The translations under genes and the position numbers were made by a program. The notes below the pieces were generated by a model, which worked only from the letters and a program-made list of their open reading frames with translations, made no database searches and had not been told where the DNA came from. Below, piece after piece: positions 12,699 through 22,059 of a stretch of DNA of 41,459 nt (the first letter of the stretch is position 1; each line of letters starts with the position of its first letter). Source of the stretch: a virus. The stretch spans positions 1 to 41,459 of IMG/VR virus record IMGVR_UViG_3300042294_002028, one strand, 5' to 3'.

Positions 12699-12917
12699 TC
12701 AGGGCCAAACGTCGCCAGCCTTGCAGGGGACGTACTGGAAGCGGTCCTCTTGGCGACCGGGGTTTTCGTCGATGATGAGCATGAGTTCGTCGTCGGCGAA
12801 CCCGCAACGGGTGAAGATGTCTTTCTCGTCGAGGAGTTGCTTGCGGTACTCGGGCGTGGTGTTCTCGTAGAAGACGCGGGCGGCACGGTCACGCTTGGAC
12901 TGCTTGCGCTTGCTCAC
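12699..12917 (-). CDS. Small hypothetical protein upstream of TerL
   Basis: 72 residues from GTG at 12917 (GTGA overlap, GGAGGT upstream). A very basic start (SKRKQSKRDRAARVF) is followed by acidic ELMLIIDENPGRQEDRFQ. It is in the same reading frame as TerL with one TGA between them. It could be a virion or lysis accessory protein. Function unknown. Confidence 0.72.
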   Translation of the reverse strand: MSKRKQSKRDRAARVFYENTTPEYRKQLLDEKDIFTRCGFADDELMLIIDENPGRQEDRFQYVPCKAGDVWP

Positions 12918-13012
12918 GGGGCTACCTCCACGTCGGGCTGGTCCTGCGGGTCGATCCACTCAAGCGGTGCGGCGTACTCCGATCCGTCTCGAATCGTCGG
13001 CCACGGCAGCAT
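12914..13012 (-). CDS. Tiny hypothetical protein
   Basis: 32 residues, MLPWPTIRDGSEYAAPLEW. AAGGGGG stands about six bases before the ATG and the stop overlaps the next gene by GTGA, so translational coupling is likely. Too short for a family call. Confidence 0.5.
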   Translation of the reverse strand: MLPWPTIRDGSEYAAPLEWIDPQDQPDVEVAP

Positions 13013-13026
13013 GGATACCCCCTTGC

Positions 13027-13042
13027 TAGCGGATGATTTCGT
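13027..13042. repeat. 16-bp direct repeat flanking the methyltransferase gene (left)
   Basis: TAGCGGATGATTTCGT (plus strand) matches 13692-13707 exactly. The right copy is the end of the metallophosphoesterase gene; the left copy starts at the methyltransferase stop. The pair brackets the methyltransferase gene. Confidence 0.85.
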
Positions 13043-13677
13043 TATGCGGACACGAGGTTTTCGCTGTGACGGCGTTCGGCGTCGGCGATGCGGGCCTTCG
13101 CAATCTCGACGTATCCGGCGTCCATCTCGACGCCGATGAACGCCCGTCCTGTTTCGACGCACGCAACGCCCGTTGTTCCTGATCCGGCGAATGGGTCGAG
13201 GACCGTCGCGCCGTCGTCCGTCAATAGTTCAACTTGCTTTAGTGCCCATTCGATGGGCTTGGGGCACGGATGATTTCCAACATCCTCGGACGGCTTGATG
13301 CACGCGCGAACAACGTCACACCCGGCGCGGCGAGGTTTCCCGTACAGTGCTATTGGCTCCCAGTTGTTGAAGCCGACAACGCATCTTCCCATCGCCGCTG
13401 GCTTCCACCACGCCATCCACCAATCAGGCGGCGCGATGCGTGCCCACACAGACAAGTTGACCTGCCCGACCGTTATTGCCATCGGGCCACGGCACACGCG
13501 GCGAATCTCTGTAAACCATTGGAGACACCAGTGTTCGTAGCCATCTCGCTTGTCGTTGTGGGTTGCATACTTGAACCCGACTCCGTAGGGCGGGTCGGTC
13601 ACAACCGCGTCAACGCTTGCGTTCGGCATCGCGCGTAGGGCGTCCAGACAATCCCCGTGGATGACTTGCCAACTCAT
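13042..13677 (-). CDS. Orphan DNA methyltransferase, N6-adenine/N4-cytosine, beta class
   Basis: 211 residues. Catalytic motif IV is DPPYG at 28-32 and the SAM-binding motif I is DPFAGSGTTG at 161-170, the beta-class order. DPPY fits N6-adenine more often than N4-cytosine methylation, but does not decide it. No restriction enzyme is near. The gene is bracketed by a 16-bp direct repeat whose right copy is the tail of the neighbouring gene, which suggests it was added as a cassette. It probably protects phage DNA from host restriction. Confidence 0.92.
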   Translation of the reverse strand: MSWQVIHGDCLDALRAMPNASVDAVVTDPPYGVGFKYATHNDKRDGYEHWCLQWFTEIRRVCRGPMAITVGQVNLSVWARIAPPDWWMAWWKPAAMGRCVVGFNNWEPIALYGKPRRAGCDVVRACIKPSEDVGNHPCPKPIEWALKQVELLTDDGATVLDPFAGSGTTGVACVETGRAFIGVEMDAGYVEIAKARIADAERRHSENLVSA

Positions 13678-13690
13678 GCTGTTTGTGTCC

Positions 13691-14461
13691 TTAGCGGATG
13701 ATTTCGTACTGAACGCGAGGCAGTTCGTTCCCCCACTGGCGGATGAGACTCAGGGCGGTTCCCCAAGTCGTCGTGTTCTCTTTCGTGGCGTACCGGGGTT
13801 TAGCAGGCCCGAGGTGGCCTGGATTGAACATCCATTGCGTGCCACGGGTCGCGGCGGTGATTTCGACGGGCTGGGGAACAACGACGGTGTGCGTGTGGCC
13901 GCGCACGGTCAGGAGGTTGCGGGGGCCACCTAGCAGCGACCACATCCGCAAGCCTTCCAGTCGATCGGACCCACGCCCGCATCCGGCTCCGTGGAAGAAC
14001 GCGGTGTTGCCGATGCGGAGGATGCCGCGCCGGTCAAAGACGTAGGGGCGACGCCGCCAGCGGGCGAACGAGGCTTTCCATTCGGTGTTCTCGGGGCGGA
14101 TGATGAGGTCGCGTGCGATCGACTTGGGGTTCGTCGGGTCGATGCGATACTCGTGGTTGCCGTCCATCCAGTGCCAGCGGACGCGACCGGCCCGCTTGCC
14201 GAGGGCTTTCCACAACTGGTCCGACTGACGGGCCATGCAGCGGTATTCGCTGTAGGCGTCGGCGGCTTCGCTGCGTGGGTGTTCGGACGCCCACGAGTAG
14301 TCGCCCCAATCGCCGATGTTCACCACGTCGGTAATGTCGTTGCGGTTGCGTCCGGCAAGGTCGAGGAACTTGGACCAGTGCGGTTCGCTAGTAAAATGCG
14401 CGTGTACGTCCGGCAGGGGCAGGATGCAGATTGCAGCCCTGCCTCGGGGTGTGAGAATCAC
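13691..14461 (-). CDS. Calcineurin-like metallophosphoesterase
   Basis: 256 residues from a GTG start with TAGGAGG upstream. The metal-binding signature is complete: PDVHAHF near 18-24, NIGDWGDY near 48-55, DGNHE near 99-103, FHGAG and RGHTHT. Such enzymes cleave phosphodiesters, phosphomonoesters or DNA ends; phage members are often of unknown substrate. It lies in the late operon between the glycoside hydrolase-like gene and the methyltransferase, suggesting nucleic-acid or host-defence counteraction rather than structure. Its last codons form the right copy of a 16-bp repeat. Confidence 0.88.
   Translation of the reverse strand: MILTPRGRAAICILPLPDVHAHFTSEPHWSKFLDLAGRNRNDITDVVNIGDWGDYSWASEHPRSEAADAYSEYRCMARQSDQLWKALGKRAGRVRWHWMDGNHEYRIDPTNPKSIARDLIIRPENTEWKASFARWRRRPYVFDRRGILRIGNTAFFHGAGCGRGSDRLEGLRMWSLLGGPRNLLTVRGHTHTVVVPQPVEITAATRGTQWMFNPGHLGPAKPRYATKENTTTWGTALSLIRQWGNELPRVQYEIIR
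13692..13707. repeat. 16-bp direct repeat flanking the methyltransferase gene (right)
   Basis: Exact match of 13027-13042, 665 bp away. It encodes the C-terminal residues EIIR and stop of the metallophosphoesterase. Confidence 0.85.
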
Positions 14462-14469
14462 GCGACCTC

Positions 14470-15330
14470 CTAATCGGCCCTGCGTGGGGCAAACGCGGCG
14501 GTGGCGTCCCCATGCTTCATGGTGTCAACCACGGGACCGATGGCGGCTGTCGCCATGTCCGCGTAGGGGCGAATCTGTTTCATGGTGCAGTTGGCGGATG
14601 AGTACCAAAGAACGGCACCATCGCACCCCAAGTCCCGCAGCGTCTTGATCTGCGTCTGCCAGAACTCCGGCGAGATAAGGCCGCGTCCGGCTGACGGGTG
14701 AATCTCGGGCGAGATGAACGGGATGATCGGTAGCCCGATGCCGTACGCACGCGCGAGCCTGCGGCACTCGTCAATCTGCCAGCGTGTGAACCGCTGCCAG
14801 TGGCCGATGTTGGTGCTGTTGACGTACAGCGACGGGTGCAGCGTGTCGAAGCACTCGATCAGTTCCAACGCGAGAAAATCGTTGGCGATCTGCGACCGGC
14901 GAAGTTCGTTGGTGTCGTTGGTAATGACGGAGTTGAAGACGTTGTAGCCTGTCGGCAGGATGCCGTACAGCCCCACGGGTGCCGTCTCGCTGCCGGTGCG
15001 AACGTCGGCGATGACCTGGCGGATGAACGCACAGTCGTTGGAAATGTCCCGCCCGACGTGAATGCGAACGTCCGAACGCAACGGGCGGTGGGCCTCGCCA
15101 ATGCGATCGGCACGGCTTTCGATGTTGACGACGACCAACGCGCCCGGTGAGAGCGTGGGCCACTTGCGGGCCTCTGCCGCGTCGTAGCGGGACACGTCAC
15201 GCGCCCCGCCGGTGTTGGGCTTGACGGCGTAGAACCGCTGCCCGTCTACCAGAACGTCCACCATGCCGGGCAGGGGCGCACGGGGCAGGAAGGGCCGATC
15301 GTGCGGGTAGAGGCAGTCGTACAACTTCAC
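14470..15330 (-). CDS. Putative TIM-barrel glycoside hydrolase-like protein (possible endolysin)
   Basis: 286 residues from GTG (GTGA overlap with TerS). Alternating strand motifs fit a (beta/alpha)8 barrel: LVVVNIES, VGLYGILP, LHPSLYVN, LPIIPFISPEIHP and DGAVLWYSS. The ES and EIHP acids and the WYSS strand near the end recall glycoside hydrolase clans. No signal peptide is seen. It stands beside TerS, where T7-like phages often keep lysis genes, so cell-wall hydrolysis is a plausible but unproven role. Otherwise a virion polysaccharide hydrolase. Confidence 0.55.
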   Translation of the reverse strand: MKLYDCLYPHDRPFLPRAPLPGMVDVLVDGQRFYAVKPNTGGARDVSRYDAAEARKWPTLSPGALVVVNIESRADRIGEAHRPLRSDVRIHVGRDISNDCAFIRQVIADVRTGSETAPVGLYGILPTGYNVFNSVITNDTNELRRSQIANDFLALELIECFDTLHPSLYVNSTNIGHWQRFTRWQIDECRRLARAYGIGLPIIPFISPEIHPSAGRGLISPEFWQTQIKTLRDLGCDGAVLWYSSANCTMKQIRPYADMATAAIGPVVDTMKHGDATAAFAPRRAD

Positions 15331-15614
15331 TGGTCAAAGTCCCCAATGGGCTTGGACAGTTGCCCGTCCGTGCCGGTGAGTTTCAGATGCTTGTTGACCT
15401 CGCCCGCGAGTTTGCCCGCTGGCGTGTTGTGAACCGGCACGTCGTCCGCGCCCAACTGCTTCATGCGTTCCATGACAGCCTTGAGCATCGCGGGCGTGGG
15501 CGGGATGCGGACCAGTTCGCCGGTCTTCTGGTCCATCACCTCCTGCCCGTCGCGGAGTGCTTCGAGCATCCGCTGGTCGAGCAGGTCGGCCAGTTGCTTG
15601 CGGGTGTCGCTCAT
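15327..15614 (-). CDS. terS: Small terminase subunit, T7 gp18-like
   Basis: 95 residues, MSDTRKQLADLLDQRMLEAL. The size, helical N-terminus, RIPPTPAMLKAVMERMKQLG segment and place between internal virion protein D and TerL match T7 gp18. It selects the DNA and activates TerL. ATGA and GTGA overlaps join it to both neighbours. Similarity is by pattern and context. Confidence 0.8.
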   Translation of the reverse strand: MSDTRKQLADLLDQRMLEALRDGQEVMDQKTGELVRIPPTPAMLKAVMERMKQLGADDVPVHNTPAGKLAGEVNKHLKLTGTDGQLSKPIGDFDQ

Positions 15615-18600
15615 TCTTTCGGAGTCTCCGGCAACTTGAGGACGTTGCGGGCGAAATACTCGGTCGCTTTCGTAAGCGGCTCGTACTGCAAGAAGAAGGG
15701 GATGCCGCGTGTGGCGTTCATCACGTCCTGCACCGACAGGTCTTCGTCCTCAACAAACGGGCGACGGACCATGCGGCCAATCGCGGGCACGGACTTCTTG
15801 TAGAAGTCCACAACGGGAATCGAGTCAAGACCGCCGCCGCTGATGCCCGACGCGCGGCCCTGTGCAAACACGGGGTCCACGCCAACGGACGAAAGGGCGG
15901 CATCGACCGACATGGGGATCACCGACGAATAGGACGTGCGACCAACCGCGACCGCCCACGCCTTGCCCTCGTCCAACCGCTCGCGGCGGTATTCCTCAGC
16001 GTCGGGTCGGCCCAGCGACTTGAGGTACACGGCGGCAACGTAGAGGCCGTAGGAATAGAGAACGCCCGCCATAAAGCGTGCGGCGGTACGGGACGCCGCT
16101 ACCGCCTTGTCGCCTTCCATGTACGCAAACGCCGTCTTGCCCCACTTGGCATCGCTGGCGAAGATAATGAAGTCGCGGAACTGGAACATGAACCGCCCGG
16201 CTTCTGTGTTCTGGAACCACGAGCGAGCCTCGGAGCCTGGGTTGGTGAACGCGCTGTCGAGGTAGGACCAAACGCCAGCCTCAAACTCTGAGAACGCTTC
16301 GGCACTCCACTTCTCTTGATTGAGAATGTGAATCTTCGCGCCGAACTGCCCTTTCTCGGTTGTGATGTGCGGGCGTGCGGCGGCGGCGATGCGGTCGAAC
16401 TGCTCGGGCGTCCAGCCGAACTCGGCAAGAATCGCCGCGTTCGGACGCTTCCCACTGAGAACCCAAGTGCCAAAGTCGTTCTGGATAACGTCGCCCATGA
16501 CGCGGTAGAAATAGTCCTGCGTCTGCTGGGCACCCGTGAGCCGCGATGCGAACCGTCCGGCCTTGTCAACGAAGCCCTCGACCGCTGCAAGTGCCGCGTC
16601 CATGCCCTCCATCGGCGACTCGACAACGTGCGTGCGGGACGTAAGGCCGGTAGACCCACGCCCGGTCATAAACTCAAACATGGCCGCGTTCTTGCTGCTC
16701 AACTTGCCATCGGCGGCACGCTGCGTCAACTCGGACGCGGCGGGAATCAGCGACTTGGCGGCACTGCGGATGTTCGTGACAAGGTGCGTCGTCGGCTCGC
16801 CAATGTTGGTGGCGGTGTAGTAGTGCGACGAAAGCAGCGTTGACGAGAGCGCGCTGCGGAGCATGCGAGAGACGCGGGCAATCGGGAGAAACGCCGAGTC
16901 GGTCACGCGGGGGATGCCGACCGCCTCGCGGTACATGGCCTCGATGCGCAACTTGTCCCACGAGCGGGCCGTGTCTGACATGCTCGATGGAGCGGTAGAG
17001 TCGAGAAACGCCTTCAACTGGTCGATCGTGCTGATTTCGACACCAGCCATCTCCGAAGCCATCCGCATGACTTCCTTGTGAACAACGGACCCGTGGGCGC
17101 GGCGGATGTATTTCTTGCCGAGAACCATTGCGTTGTTCTCAAGCAGTTCCTCGATGGGCATGCGAACGGTCTTGCCGTTGACATTGACTTCGTGAACGTA
17201 GGTTTCGTCCAGTTCAATGCGGGTGCGAAGGTTGGTCGGCTTGCCCTTCTGCCCCTTGCGAGCCGAAACACGCTGCTTGAACAACGCGATCAACTCTTCC
17301 TTTTCCTTCATGTCCTTCATGCCAGCGAGAACAATTTCGAGTTCGCCGTCCAGCATGTCCACGCCCGGATGCCGGTACTCGTGGCGACCGCCGTTCTTGC
17401 GGATGTAGCGGGCGACCAGTGCGGCAATCTCGGGTGGGTCGCCGGGGTTGTCTATGAGATATGCACGCGCAAGCCCTTCAAGAACGTTTTCTGGGCCAAT
17501 CTCCTTGTCCCACTGACGCATCTTGTTCTGTACCCATTCACGGGTCGCGTAGTTGTCGGCCTGTGCAACGTCGGCACCGTCTACGCCGTGGCGAAGTTGC
17601 ACGGTCGCGCCAGCGTCGAAAGCGTTCTGGTGGAGGTACTTGACCGCCTCCTTGACACCGGGAATCTTCTCAAACTCGGCCACTTCGGGGCGACCGGCGC
17701 GACGCTTGGCCTTCGTGACGGCGATGTAGAAATCAGACTCGGACAGCGTGCCGCCCATTTGACGGTGCTGCTGATACGGGCCGATCATCGACGCCTCAAA
17801 CTCAGCGTCCATGCCGTTTGAGTGCGAAACCGCCCATCGCCCGCCAGCGGTGGCAACGCCGATGACCTTGCCTGTCTGCGAGTCCACGAGCGGGATCGGC
17901 TGGAACGCAAGCGCGTTCATCACGCGGCGGGCGTGACCGTTGAGGCTGCTTGCGCCGACCACGTTCATCGCGCGGAGGGTCGTCCACTTGCGGACTTCCT
18001 TCTTCCACGGAACGCCGTCCGTCGTCTCGTGAATCAGGAACATGCCAGACTTGAGGTTCGGCAGCGCGGTCGTGGGCTTGCGGTAACTGAACGCCGGATC
18101 GTTGGGGCCAGCCGCACCCATGACGGGGGCAGGGTCCGCCGCTTGCGCAAGGTCGGTCGTCGCGTTCTTGAGCCGTTCCAGTTCCGCACTAGACAGGGCG
18201 ACAATCTCATCCGAGAACACGGGCACAACGCCGGTGGGCAGGTCGTCGTCCAGAGCCTCGATGATTTCGGCGGCTTGCAGCCGCTTCTGTTCCATCCGCT
18301 CGCGGCCAAAGGTGTAGCGGAACCGCTCGTAGCCATCGGGCGTGAGGACGCGATTGAGGTCGGCGGCAAGTTGTTCCAGCGGCACGCCCAGCGTGTCGGC
18401 AAACAGCGGGTCAATGTCGCTGGCCTTGACGAAATCAATCGACCGCTCGGTGCGAGCGATGCCAACGGTTTCCTGCAAGGTGCGGGCAGTCGTCTCTTGG
18501 GCCTGCGTCTGCAACTCCGACGCGCCGGGGAACAGGCGGTCGAGCGAATCGAGACGGGCCTGTTCGTCCGCCGAAATCGACTTCTGTTTTCCGATGATCT

Positions 18601-19849
18601 GCTGGCGACGGGCAACGTCGGGCGGGAGCGTGCCAAGAGGGTCGCCGAACGAGCGAAGCCGAGCCTCTGCGCCGACGCCAAGCGTGTCCGCAAACGGCGC
18701 GAGGCGAGCGGGAATGGTTTGGCCGGGAATCTGGAACGGTCGCTGTCCAAGCCCAAACGCCGCCAGCCGGTTCGGGTTGGTGGCACCACTCTCGCCGCCG
18801 CTAAAGAAGCCGGGGTTGGTCCGCTCGGACGTAGGCAGCGAAGTAAGCGGCGACCGCGTGCGGGCTGCTGCCGGGGCGAGAACCCCGTCCGGCCCGTTGA
18901 GCATCGTGTCGTAGGTCGTAGCGAACATCGGCTCGGTGAGGAAGTTGCGGGGCATGAACGGCTCGTAGCCGTAGGCCGAGCGCAGAATGTCGAACACCTG
19001 CGAGCGTTCGGTGATTTCACGCACCGAATCCATCTGTGCCTCGCCGAACAACGCGCGGCCACCCGCACCCGTGGCACCGCCGAACAGGAACGCGAAGCCC
19101 GCACCAGCGATCACGTCGTCGATTTCTTGGCCGGTGATAATGCCGCCAGCCGCCGTGCCAGCCGCCATGCCGCCACCGACAGCCGCGCCCGTGCCCGCGA
19201 TGCCGAGGCGGTTGATGCCCGCGTAGGCCGATGCTGCACCGCCGCCGAAGCCGCCAAGTGCGGCGGTTGCAACGTCGGTCAGTGTGAAGTCGGGGTTTCG
19301 TGAGTAGCGGAACGCCTCGCCGCCAGCCATCGCTGCGCCGTTGACAAGGCCAAGAGCCGCGTACTTGCGAAGGCGTTCGGCGGTCGTAACCGCTCGCATG
19401 CCCGTGCCGATGCCAGCGGTGCCGACGCCGATGAGGAACATGCCGGGGTCGAGAAGATCGGCGGTCAGGCGCGCCATCTGGCCGCTGAACCCGGCCTCTT
19501 CGATGGTCTTGCGCCGCTCCATGCGAGACAGGTTGCTGACGTAGATGCTGTAGAGGTGGTCCGCGCTAACGGCCTGCCCGTACTTGTACCAGAGGTCTTC
19601 GTCAACCCCCTCGGTCACGGCGTCGATGTCGGCGGACTTTGGATTCCAGTTGGGATCGGGCGTGAACGAAGGCTCAAACGCTGACCGTGCGCCTTCGTAG
19701 ATAATGCCGTCGCGCCACGCGTGGCCAAACGCATCGAAGAAGCCTTTCGGCTTGGGCGCGTCCGTGATTGGCGGTGGCGCAGAGGGATCGGTCGTGACAA
19801 GCGTGATGGGCTTGTCGCGTTCGTATCCGGGGGGTGTAAATCTGCTCAC
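15611..19849 (-). CDS. Large internal virion protein, T7 gp16-like, without transglycosylase domain
   Basis: 1412 residues from GTG (overlapping the gp15-like stop). The N-terminal 280 residues hold Gly/Ala-rich hydrophobic hairpins (MFLIGVGTAGIGTGM, AALGGFGGGAASAYAG, GAGFAFLFGGATGAGG), and the rest is long and helical. Order and size match T7 gp16, the ejected protein that forms the DNA channel across the envelope. The lytic transglycosylase motif normally at the gp16 N-terminus (Glu-Ser and GLMQ) is not seen anywhere, so the cell-wall opening must be done by another protein. Confidence 0.82.
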   Translation of the reverse strand: MSRFTPPGYERDKPITLVTTDPSAPPPITDAPKPKGFFDAFGHAWRDGIIYEGARSAFEPSFTPDPNWNPKSADIDAVTEGVDEDLWYKYGQAVSADHLYSIYVSNLSRMERRKTIEEAGFSGQMARLTADLLDPGMFLIGVGTAGIGTGMRAVTTAERLRKYAALGLVNGAAMAGGEAFRYSRNPDFTLTDVATAALGGFGGGAASAYAGINRLGIAGTGAAVGGGMAAGTAAGGIITGQEIDDVIAGAGFAFLFGGATGAGGRALFGEAQMDSVREITERSQVFDILRSAYGYEPFMPRNFLTEPMFATTYDTMLNGPDGVLAPAAARTRSPLTSLPTSERTNPGFFSGGESGATNPNRLAAFGLGQRPFQIPGQTIPARLAPFADTLGVGAEARLRSFGDPLGTLPPDVARRQQIIGKQKSISADEQARLDSLDRLFPGASELQTQAQETTARTLQETVGIARTERSIDFVKASDIDPLFADTLGVPLEQLAADLNRVLTPDGYERFRYTFGRERMEQKRLQAAEIIEALDDDLPTGVVPVFSDEIVALSSAELERLKNATTDLAQAADPAPVMGAAGPNDPAFSYRKPTTALPNLKSGMFLIHETTDGVPWKKEVRKWTTLRAMNVVGASSLNGHARRVMNALAFQPIPLVDSQTGKVIGVATAGGRWAVSHSNGMDAEFEASMIGPYQQHRQMGGTLSESDFYIAVTKAKRRAGRPEVAEFEKIPGVKEAVKYLHQNAFDAGATVQLRHGVDGADVAQADNYATREWVQNKMRQWDKEIGPENVLEGLARAYLIDNPGDPPEIAALVARYIRKNGGRHEYRHPGVDMLDGELEIVLAGMKDMKEKEELIALFKQRVSARKGQKGKPTNLRTRIELDETYVHEVNVNGKTVRMPIEELLENNAMVLGKKYIRRAHGSVVHKEVMRMASEMAGVEISTIDQLKAFLDSTAPSSMSDTARSWDKLRIEAMYREAVGIPRVTDSAFLPIARVSRMLRSALSSTLLSSHYYTATNIGEPTTHLVTNIRSAAKSLIPAASELTQRAADGKLSSKNAAMFEFMTGRGSTGLTSRTHVVESPMEGMDAALAAVEGFVDKAGRFASRLTGAQQTQDYFYRVMGDVIQNDFGTWVLSGKRPNAAILAEFGWTPEQFDRIAAAARPHITTEKGQFGAKIHILNQEKWSAEAFSEFEAGVWSYLDSAFTNPGSEARSWFQNTEAGRFMFQFRDFIIFASDAKWGKTAFAYMEGDKAVAASRTAARFMAGVLYSYGLYVAAVYLKSLGRPDAEEYRRERLDEGKAWAVAVGRTSYSSVIPMSVDAALSSVGVDPVFAQGRASGISGGGLDSIPVVDFYKKSVPAIGRMVRRPFVEDEDLSVQDVMNATRGIPFFLQYEPLTKATEYFARNVLKLPETPKE

Positions 19850-22056
19850 TTGTTTCTGTTGTTCCAGTTCTTGTTGAACTTCTCGGCTGCACGGCTGCGG
19901 GGGTCTGCCCCGTCAAACTCGGCGCGGCGTTGCTCAAGGGTCATAATCGACTCGGTAATGCCAGCCTTGCCCTTTTCCCGACGCTTGGCGGTCATGTCGA
20001 TAAACCGCTGCTGCAACTTCTCGCCGGTAAACGTGAACTTGCCCAGGGGGTCGCGGGCCGGGAGCGGGCCGTCCTTGACAAGCCAAAGCCCCGTCTTGCC
20101 GACAGGCTCAAGCGTCAACGTCGCCGGGTCACGCCCGGACTGGCCGACGTACTCGGTCAGAATGTCCATCGTGACGGCGGGCAATGCGGCCTTGAGGTCG
20201 GGCGTCATGCTGGGAACAGCCGTGTCGATGTACGCGCCATTGATTTCGACGAACGATTCCTTCGCCTCGGCAATTGCGCTTGCAATCGCCTTATCGGGCG
20301 GCATCCCGTAGTCCGCTTTGGCCTCAGCCGCCGCGTGGATGCTGTTGAGGACTTGGCCGTATCCGGCTTTGTTGCTGTCGAATTCGAGGTCGTTTTGCTC
20401 CGCTCGTCGCAGCATCTTCGTATTGAGGTGAACGCGGCGGGCGAGCGTCTGCTCTGGCGTTGCAGCCGCTTCATCGAGGGCCATGCGAAGGGCAACGGCG
20501 GGATCGCTTCCAGCCGCAACCATGTTGTCGAGTGCCGCATCGAAGAATCGGCGACTAGCCGCATCGCCCAAACCTCTTCCCCACGCCGGAGCGTGTTCGC
20601 GAATGGCCTTCCATTCGTTGAGCGCGTCCATCGTTGCCTGCGTAGGCTGCCCACCCTGCATAAGACGGCCAGCCGCAAAGAACCCGGCCCGGTGCCTATC
20701 CGCCATTTCTTCCGGGTACACACCGTTGTCGCGGGACCAAACAGCCCGAGCAATTGATTTGTTGTCTGCGGCAACGGATTGGTCGATTCGCCGCATCTCG
20801 GCGGTAGCAAGTGCCTTCCTCGCGTCGTCTGCCTTTGCCAACACAACGCCGCCCGAAGGCAGTTTCAGTTCTTGGTCTTTCAGAGATGCAAGCGGCTTGT
20901 CTGGCGAAAGAGTTTGCTGCACTGACGTGTAGTATTTGTCAATTGCGGTAGACGCCTCGGCGCGCTGAATCTGCGGGAGAATCCGGTCGTACACGTCGGG
21001 GTCCGAAGTGGCGAGTGCGTCAAGTTGCTCAAGGTACGGCGTACCCGCGCGAACGGCGTCCACGATGGCCCGCGACTTTTCTGCGACCGCCTCGCGCCGA
21101 TTGCGTTCCGCGCGGTTGTCGATCTTGGTGTACCACTCGTCGGCGTCTCCGGGGGCGAGTTGGTTGCCGCGATTGAGGGCGTCCACAGCCTCGCGCACGG
21201 TATCGAGAGGAACCCCCTCGTCAACCATCTGGCGAAGCATCGCGTCCGCCTGCTGGTGCTGGCGCGTTTGCTGCGTGAGTTGTGCAGCCTCTAGCCGGTA
21301 CTTCGTCTCGGCCACGTCCTCGGCAAACATGCCGCCAGGGATGCGGGACGCGAGACGGTTGTACCGTGCGGTGTCGCCAAGAGCCGCCGCCGCCTTGAGG
21401 TTTGGGATGACGACGCTGGCGATGGTGTCGCGGTCGTCAAGGCCAAGAGCCTTCGTACCGGCGATTGCGGCGTCTAGTTGCTCGTCGCTTTCGGCACGGA
21501 ACACGGCGTCTTTCTGTCCATCGACGGCAATGGCAATCTTCTTCTTGTCGTCGCGTTCGCGCTTGTTCTGCAATGCCGACGCGATGCGGGGGGCGTTCTC
21601 TCGGTACGCCTCTTTCCACGCCTCGGAACGATCTGCATACCGCGTCTCAATCCAGTTGTCGATGAACTGCGTGGCAAACTCAGACGGCTTCGCGCCTGTC
21701 GGGAGCGAGATGCGGTCGTTCTCAATGTCGTCGGCAAGGTCCACGCCGTCCAACGAGAACGCCTTGTTCGCAAACCCGCGCTGTGCGTAGTCCTCTTTTT
21801 CCTGCAACCGCTCAACCTCGGCACGGTCGCGGGCGGCGACGTTGCCAGCCGCACCGACAACCTGCCCCGCAAGCCCGAAGGCTTCGAGCATGTCGTTGGG
21901 CAGGCTGGAACGCTGGATCGCACCCGTGGCTGGCACGTCGAACACCTGCAAGGGCTGCGACTGCACGGCGTCCGCGAGTTGCGTGCCGCTCAGGAACGAC
22001 GAGTCGTACCGTGGGCGGCTGCCCTGTAGGAACGGGGTGCTGCTGATTTGTGACAT
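19846..22056 (-). CDS. Internal virion protein, T7 gp15-like
   Basis: 736 residues, MSQISSTPFLQGSRPRYD. Mostly helical with repeated Ala/Arg/Asp-rich helices (LGDTARYNRLASRIPGGMF; NRRDSQ absent), no enzymatic motif. Length and position between the gp14-like and gp16-like genes match T7 gp15, part of the ejected periplasmic tunnel. Assigned by context plus overall character. Confidence 0.78.
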   Translation of the reverse strand: MSQISSTPFLQGSRPRYDSSFLSGTQLADAVQSQPLQVFDVPATGAIQRSSLPNDMLEAFGLAGQVVGAAGNVAARDRAEVERLQEKEDYAQRGFANKAFSLDGVDLADDIENDRISLPTGAKPSEFATQFIDNWIETRYADRSEAWKEAYRENAPRIASALQNKRERDDKKKIAIAVDGQKDAVFRAESDEQLDAAIAGTKALGLDDRDTIASVVIPNLKAAAALGDTARYNRLASRIPGGMFAEDVAETKYRLEAAQLTQQTRQHQQADAMLRQMVDEGVPLDTVREAVDALNRGNQLAPGDADEWYTKIDNRAERNRREAVAEKSRAIVDAVRAGTPYLEQLDALATSDPDVYDRILPQIQRAEASTAIDKYYTSVQQTLSPDKPLASLKDQELKLPSGGVVLAKADDARKALATAEMRRIDQSVAADNKSIARAVWSRDNGVYPEEMADRHRAGFFAAGRLMQGGQPTQATMDALNEWKAIREHAPAWGRGLGDAASRRFFDAALDNMVAAGSDPAVALRMALDEAAATPEQTLARRVHLNTKMLRRAEQNDLEFDSNKAGYGQVLNSIHAAAEAKADYGMPPDKAIASAIAEAKESFVEINGAYIDTAVPSMTPDLKAALPAVTMDILTEYVGQSGRDPATLTLEPVGKTGLWLVKDGPLPARDPLGKFTFTGEKLQQRFIDMTAKRREKGKAGITESIMTLEQRRAEFDGADPRSRAAEKFNKNWNNRNK

Positions 22057-22059
22057 GGG

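Noticed and set aside
13042-14461. A restriction-modification system
   Set aside because: The methyltransferase has no endonuclease neighbour. The adjacent gene has metallophosphoesterase signatures, not restriction-enzyme motifs.
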